Shown here: positions 55,001 to 61,000 of the stretch, in pieces
How the letters are laid out: each line of letters opens with the position of its first letter
Position numbering within the stretch: position 1 is the first letter of the stretch
DNA from: Limnomonas spitsbergensis
Taxonomy: Eukaryota > Chlorophyta > Chlorophyceae > Chlamydomonadales
Direction: 5' to 3'
Assembly: GCA_037349105.1 (NCBI GenBank)
Contig: JAYJMM010000111.1
Coordinates: 1,488,001-1,552,000, forward strand
Length of the DNA stretch: 64,000 nucleotides
The notes under the pieces: model-generated
What the model was told of the DNA's origin: nothing
The model's database searches: none
What the model saw: the letters and a program-made list of their open reading frames with translations, nothing else
Program-made: the position numbers and the translations under genes

Positions 55001-58000
55001 ACCGAAACCTGCTTCAAACATCGTGCCCCCCTACCTGCCCTCCATACCGAAACCTGCTTCACACATCATGCCCCCCTACCTGCCCTCCATACTGAAATCT
55101 GCTTCACACATCATGCCCCCCTACCTGCCCTCCATACCGAAACCTGCTTCACACATCATGCCCCCCTACCTGCCCTCCATACCGAAATCTGCTTCAAACA
55201 TCGTGCCCCCCTACCTGCCCTCCATACCGAAATCTGCTTCACACATCATGCCCCCCTACCTGCCCTCCATACCGAAATCTGCTTCACACATCATGCCCCC
55301 CTACCTCCCCTCCATACCGAAATCTGCTTCACACATCATGCCCCCCTACCTCCCCTCCATACCGAAATCTGCTTCAAACATCGTGCCCCCCTACCTGCCC
55401 TCCATACCGAAATCTGCTTCACACATCATGCCCCCCTACCTGCCCTCCATACCGAAATCTGCTTCAAACATCGTGCCCCCCTACCTCCCCTCCATACTGA
55501 AATCTGCTTCACACATCATGCCCCCCTACCTGCCCTCCATACCAAAACCTGCTTCACACATCATGCCCCCTACCTGCCCTCCATACTGAAACCTGCTTCA
55601 CACATCATGCCCCCCTACCTCCCCTCCGTACCGAAATCTGCTTCAAACATCGTGCCCCCCTACCTCCCCTCCATACTGAAATCTGCTTCACACATCATGC
55701 CCCCCTACCTGCCCTCCATACCAAAACCTGCTTCACACATCATGCCCCCCTACCTGCCCTCCATACCGAAACCTGCTTCACACATCATGCCCCCCTACCT
55801 GCCCTCCATACCGAAATCTGCTTCAAACATCGTGCCTCTTACCTTTTCTCCTTACCAACACCTGCTTCACACATCATGCCCTCCCCTGCAGCCTCCTTTC
55901 ACAACAAGGACTATCTGGCTGCTGTGGTGGAGATCGCCCCGGAGGCCATGTCCCCACCGCCCGCCCAGGCACGCAAGCGCCCTCTGATCTACGTGTACGA
56001 CCTGCCTCCGGAGTTTGTCAGTCTCTTGCTGCAGTACAAGATTCACAGGTATTGCCTTTTTGTGAGTGTTGTGGCAAGAGATTTGCATGTACTGCCGTTA
56101 CGTGAGAGGGATACAGTACAGGATCTACCCGGATCGCCGATGTGTGAGTGATACAGTACAATATCCACATGTATTGCCATTGTGTGAACGATGCAGGACG
56201 AGTTTCACATGTACTGCCGACATGTGCATGACACAGTACAATATCTACATGTATTGTCTCTGTGTTCATGGCACGGTTCCAGGACGCAGAATTACAGCTT
56301 CTTGCACGACCTCATGCCGTTTACACATTCCATATGAACGTACATATCCACGGACCACCAGACCTTGAGATAGAACACACATACCGAATGTGTGAACGAC
56401 ATGTTATTGTATACGCCCGTGCCTCCCTCCAGAGGCGGTACACCGGAACAGGGGGATTCACCGACCCTCTCCGTCTGCTGATCTGTGCTGCCACAGCTGT
56501 CGCAATGTACAGCATGCAGATCTGCATGTACTTAACTCCAACTGTGTTCCGACTGTTGAACTGTTGTACTGCTACGGCCGTTGCGTCCTACCGCAAACTA
56601 GCCTGCGTGTCTCGACTGTTGTGATGTACTGCCATGGGTGTTGCGATATACCGTAGGCAGTCCTGCGTGTACCGCCACTTCGACGCCAGCAACAACATTG
56701 TACCTATGACATTCAACCTGTACACCATCGAGTACTACCTGCACGAGGTGCTCCTGCAGAGTGAACACAGGTGGGCGACGCAGTAAATCCTGAACCCGGA
56801 ACCCTTAACCCTAAACTAGTGCTCCTGCAGAGTGAACACAGGTGGGCGACACAGTGAACCCTAAACCCGGAACCCTTAACCCTTAACCCTTAACTAGTAA
56901 GCTAGTGCTCCTGCAGAGTGAACACAAGTGGGCGACACAGTAAACCCCGAACCCTAAACCCTTAACCAAAAACTAGTGCTCCCGCAGAGTGAACACAGGT
57001 GGGCGACACAGTAAACCCAAAACCCTAAACCCTTAACTAGTAAGCTAGTGCTCATGCAGAGTGAACACAGGTGGGCGACGCTGTTTGATGTAGGGTTGAG
57101 GTAAGGGTTTAGAAGGGGGGGGTCAGGGTAGGGGGTTCAGGGTTTGGGAGAGGGTGACACTGTCTGATGTAGGGTTACGGTACGGATTTATAAGGGGGGG
57201 TCAAGGTAATAGGGTTTAGGGTTACTTAGAGGGGGTGACGCTATCTGATGTAGGGTTAAGGATTGAACCCTATAAATTCAAACTCTAATGGAACCCTGCA
57301 TTTAAACCTTTCATTTATCCATATCCTTGAAACATCTTATTGAACGCTGTCATTAAAACGATTTTGTAACCCTGTATGTTGAACCTTGCATCGAACCCTA
57401 TAATTGAAAGCTCGCATTTAACCCTTTTAATTAAAAAATGTTACTGAACCCTAAATTTTAACCTTTCACTACCGGTAAAAATGCTATAATCTGAATCTCT
57501 CATTAAGCCTCTTGAACGCTGTGTCTCAGGACCTTCGATCCTGACGAGGCGGACTACTTCTACGTGCCGCCCTTCTTGACCTGCTTCATCTTCCCGGTGT
57601 TTGCATGGGCAGATGGCCCCTGGTACCCAGGTCCCCTGCGTGAGTTGCGGGAGATGGTGGAAGTATGTTTACTCCAGTTTGATTAATCCAGTTTGAGGCA
57701 TTTCCCATTTAACAACAAATAGGATTCATTTGATTTGCTCTCCCTCGGGGGTATGAAAAAAAGATTTATTTGCATGCTCTACCCACAGGGCGGATTGTCG
57801 AACCAAACTCTCAATTTCGTACTGAAAACTGGCGTCGATGATCAATCATTCGTATAGGGTGTACATGGATCCCTCAACCAGCCTCCCCGTATAGAGGTTA
57901 CTCAAACAACGTCAATTATAGGGGAAGACAACGCAAATCTACGGTAAATGTTACGGACTACGCCACCAACAACCCCGTAACAAATATGATACGGCACGCC

Positions 58001-61000
58001 CCCCGTAACAAAATGCTACGCCTTCCTCACCGTCAACCCCGTAACAAAAAAATACGGGACTCCTATTTCAATATTATACCGTATGCAGAAAGGGATCCAG
58101 GAGGGTGCAGAGATATGCTGCAGAGGTGCTGTTGCGCGGCGCAAAAACGCTGAAAGCGCCATGTCGTCGTGCGTCACGTTTTTGGCAGAGCCCCCCGGGT
58201 GGCCGAAGGTCGCTGGGGGCAAAGCCCTGGAGTCACCCCGTGTCCGTCCGTCCGTCCGTCCATCAGTCATTTTGATGTTTCTGGACCGTCCCGGAAACTT
58301 TGTGCGCTACAACGCAAATCAACCGACTATATTTGTTAATGCTCCTGTCAGACGTCAAAGTCAGGTGCAGAAATGAGAAACTCAGCTACTAAAGCTGGAT
58401 CAGCTACAGCTACAACTTCGCTTATCTACGCGCAATTAGATGCGCATTATTACCGACACGCACTTGGCCAGTGATAGAGTTGTGACAAAGATTTCGAAAT
58501 CTTGTAACATGGCGAGGGGGTTTGCATGGGGTCCAGGTGACCCCGTCCGCACCTGCACCTGCCCTTCTGAAAATTCAAAGACCTGACTGCTCTGCCGGGT
58601 CTTTTGTGCTGCGCAGCAGCACCTCTGATTACTTATCTTGGATAGTTGGCCCTGTCAACGAGACAGACTGACTGGCAGGCAAAGGGTTTACAACTGTGGG
58701 CAGCTGCGGCAATGTCTCTTGAGCCTTTTCCCAGGGGGGCCCGGACAAAACTGGGATTGATTTCTGCCGCCCAGGGGGGTGTTCCGCTGAAAAGGAGGAC
58801 TTACTTTGGCCGCCCGGGGGGGCTCGGCCAAAAAGTCTGACTAGATTTGGCCGCCCAGGGGGGGCCCGCTATAAACGAGGATTGGATTTCTGGGGCTCCT
58901 CCAAAAAGTTGGGTTTACTCAGGCCGCCCGGGGGACCCTGCCAAAAAGTATGATTAAATTCCGCTGGCAGGGAGGGGGAGGAGTGCCAAAATGCAGGATC
59001 AAAATCGGCCGCCAGGGGTGTGTGGGGGGGGAAGGGTCAAAGAGTAGGATTGAATTCGGACGCCGGGAGGACCTCTGGAGGAAAGTCGGATTAAATTTGG
59101 CCATCCGGGGAGGGCCCGCCAAAATTTGTGATAAAATCTGGATGCCGGTGGGGCCCGCCAGGAAAAATGACAAAATTTGGACGCCGGGGGGGCCCGCCAA
59201 AAGGAAGGATTAAAGTCCGACGCCGGGGGGCCCTGTCGGAAATAAGGATTTACTTCGGCCTCCGGGGGTGCCCGCTGAAAAGTAGGATAAACTTCATTCG
59301 CCCCGGGGGGAGGGACTCCGCCCCAGAGTAGGATCTACACACCAAAGCATGATTAACATGCTAGGGCAAGAAGCAGCGCATGATCGCAGAGCACGAGACA
59401 CACACACGATGTTTTTGCGTTGTGAAGTACAGCAGGGCAGGAGCGGGAAAACCCTAAACCCTTAACCTGCCTCTACCTGATGAAACCCCGATAGAGCGCG
59501 AAGGGGAGTCCCCCACCCTCTAGAGGGGATAGGGGGGGAGGGGGGGGTGCGATGATAAAAAGGTAAGGCGGGTGATCGCTCGATGACTAGCTACGCGATT
59601 CCGCGTGCGGTTTTTTTAGGAGGCGAAATCTGAGAAGTTGTGTACCGGTAGCGTATCCAGTGCCACGGTCGAGAAACCCTAAGCCCTAAACACAGGTGGG
59701 CGACACAGTAAACCCTAAACCCTACACCCTAAATCCACGCCTACACCCTACACCCTAACTCCACGCCGACACCCTAAACCCTAAATCCAAGCCTAAACCC
59801 TAAACCCACGCCTACACCCTAAACCCACGCCTACACCCTAAACCCTAAATCCATGCCTAAACCCTAAACTCACGCCTAAACCCTACACCCTAAATCCACG
59901 CCTACACCATAAACCCTAATTCCAAGCCTAAACCCTAAACCCACACATACACCATAAACCCACGCCTACACCATAAACCCTAAATCCATGCCTTAACCCT
60001 AAACCCACGCCTACATCCTACACCCTAAATCCACGCCTACACCCTAAACCCTAAATACATGCCTAAACCCAAAACCCACGCCTACACCCTACACCCTAAA
60101 CCCACGCCTACACCCTAAACCCTAAATTCATGCCCAAACCCTAAACCCACGCCTACATCCTACACCCTAAATCCACGCCGACACCCTAAACCCTAAATCC
60201 ATGCCTAAACCCTAAACCCTAACTCCATGCCTTGAAGCTTCTTTCATTGGCCACCGGTGTTTTGTTCTTGTTAAATGCGCAGCGGGCTTGATGAAAAAAC
60301 GCCGCTTGTTGTTGATGAGCATCTGTGCCATGCTAGGGTTCAAGGTTGGGGTACAAGATAAACCTGAGCCCTGGGTGAACATTTTAAACCCTGAAGCCCT
60401 TCGTCAGGGTTAGGGTTCAGGTTAAACCTGAGCCCTGGGTGATAATCCTAAACCATGAAGCCCTTTGTCAGGTTTAGGGTTCAGGGTTCAGATAAAACCT
60501 GAGCCCTGGATGAACATCCTGAACCCTGAAGCCCTGAGTCAGGGTAAGGGTTTAGGGTTCAGGTAAAACCTGACCCCATGGTGAACAACCTAAACCCTAA
60601 AGCCCTTAACAATATTCACCCCCCACCATACATCACTTTGCCCCCTCCCCCTGCTACGCCCCTCATCCAGTGTTTCTTTTCAGGCCATGCAGGATCAGCC
60701 TTGCCATCCACACTTTTCCACACCTCGGAATTTTACAACTGCCGGAACAATTTCTCAATTAAAAAAAAACTGCCCTCATCCCGCGCAGAGCTCCGGCCTC
60801 TGCAGGCGTCCCACCTGCTGCTCAAGGTCAAGCGGTACATCCAGCAGACCTACCCTTATTGGAATCGAACACATGTAAGTCACACTTTGTTGCGTTTCAC
60901 GTGTGAAGGTCACACTTACATATCACTCATGTGCAGGTCAAGCAGGTACTGGCCGCTCGTGTAAGTCAAGCCATTTATCCAGCAGACCTACCCATATTGG

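Noticed and set aside
26772..55880. CRISPR array
   Set aside because: Units are contiguous without unique spacers, there are no cas genes, and the context is eukaryotic introns.
57840..58630. Coding fragment of a transposon
   Set aside because: No frame longer than about 100 codons and no recognisable transposase or reverse-transcriptase motif; only a diverged dispersed repeat could be supported.
59690..60230. Chromosome end (telomere)
   Set aside because: The motifs are degenerate, mixed with other repeats and flanked on both sides by exons of one gene.
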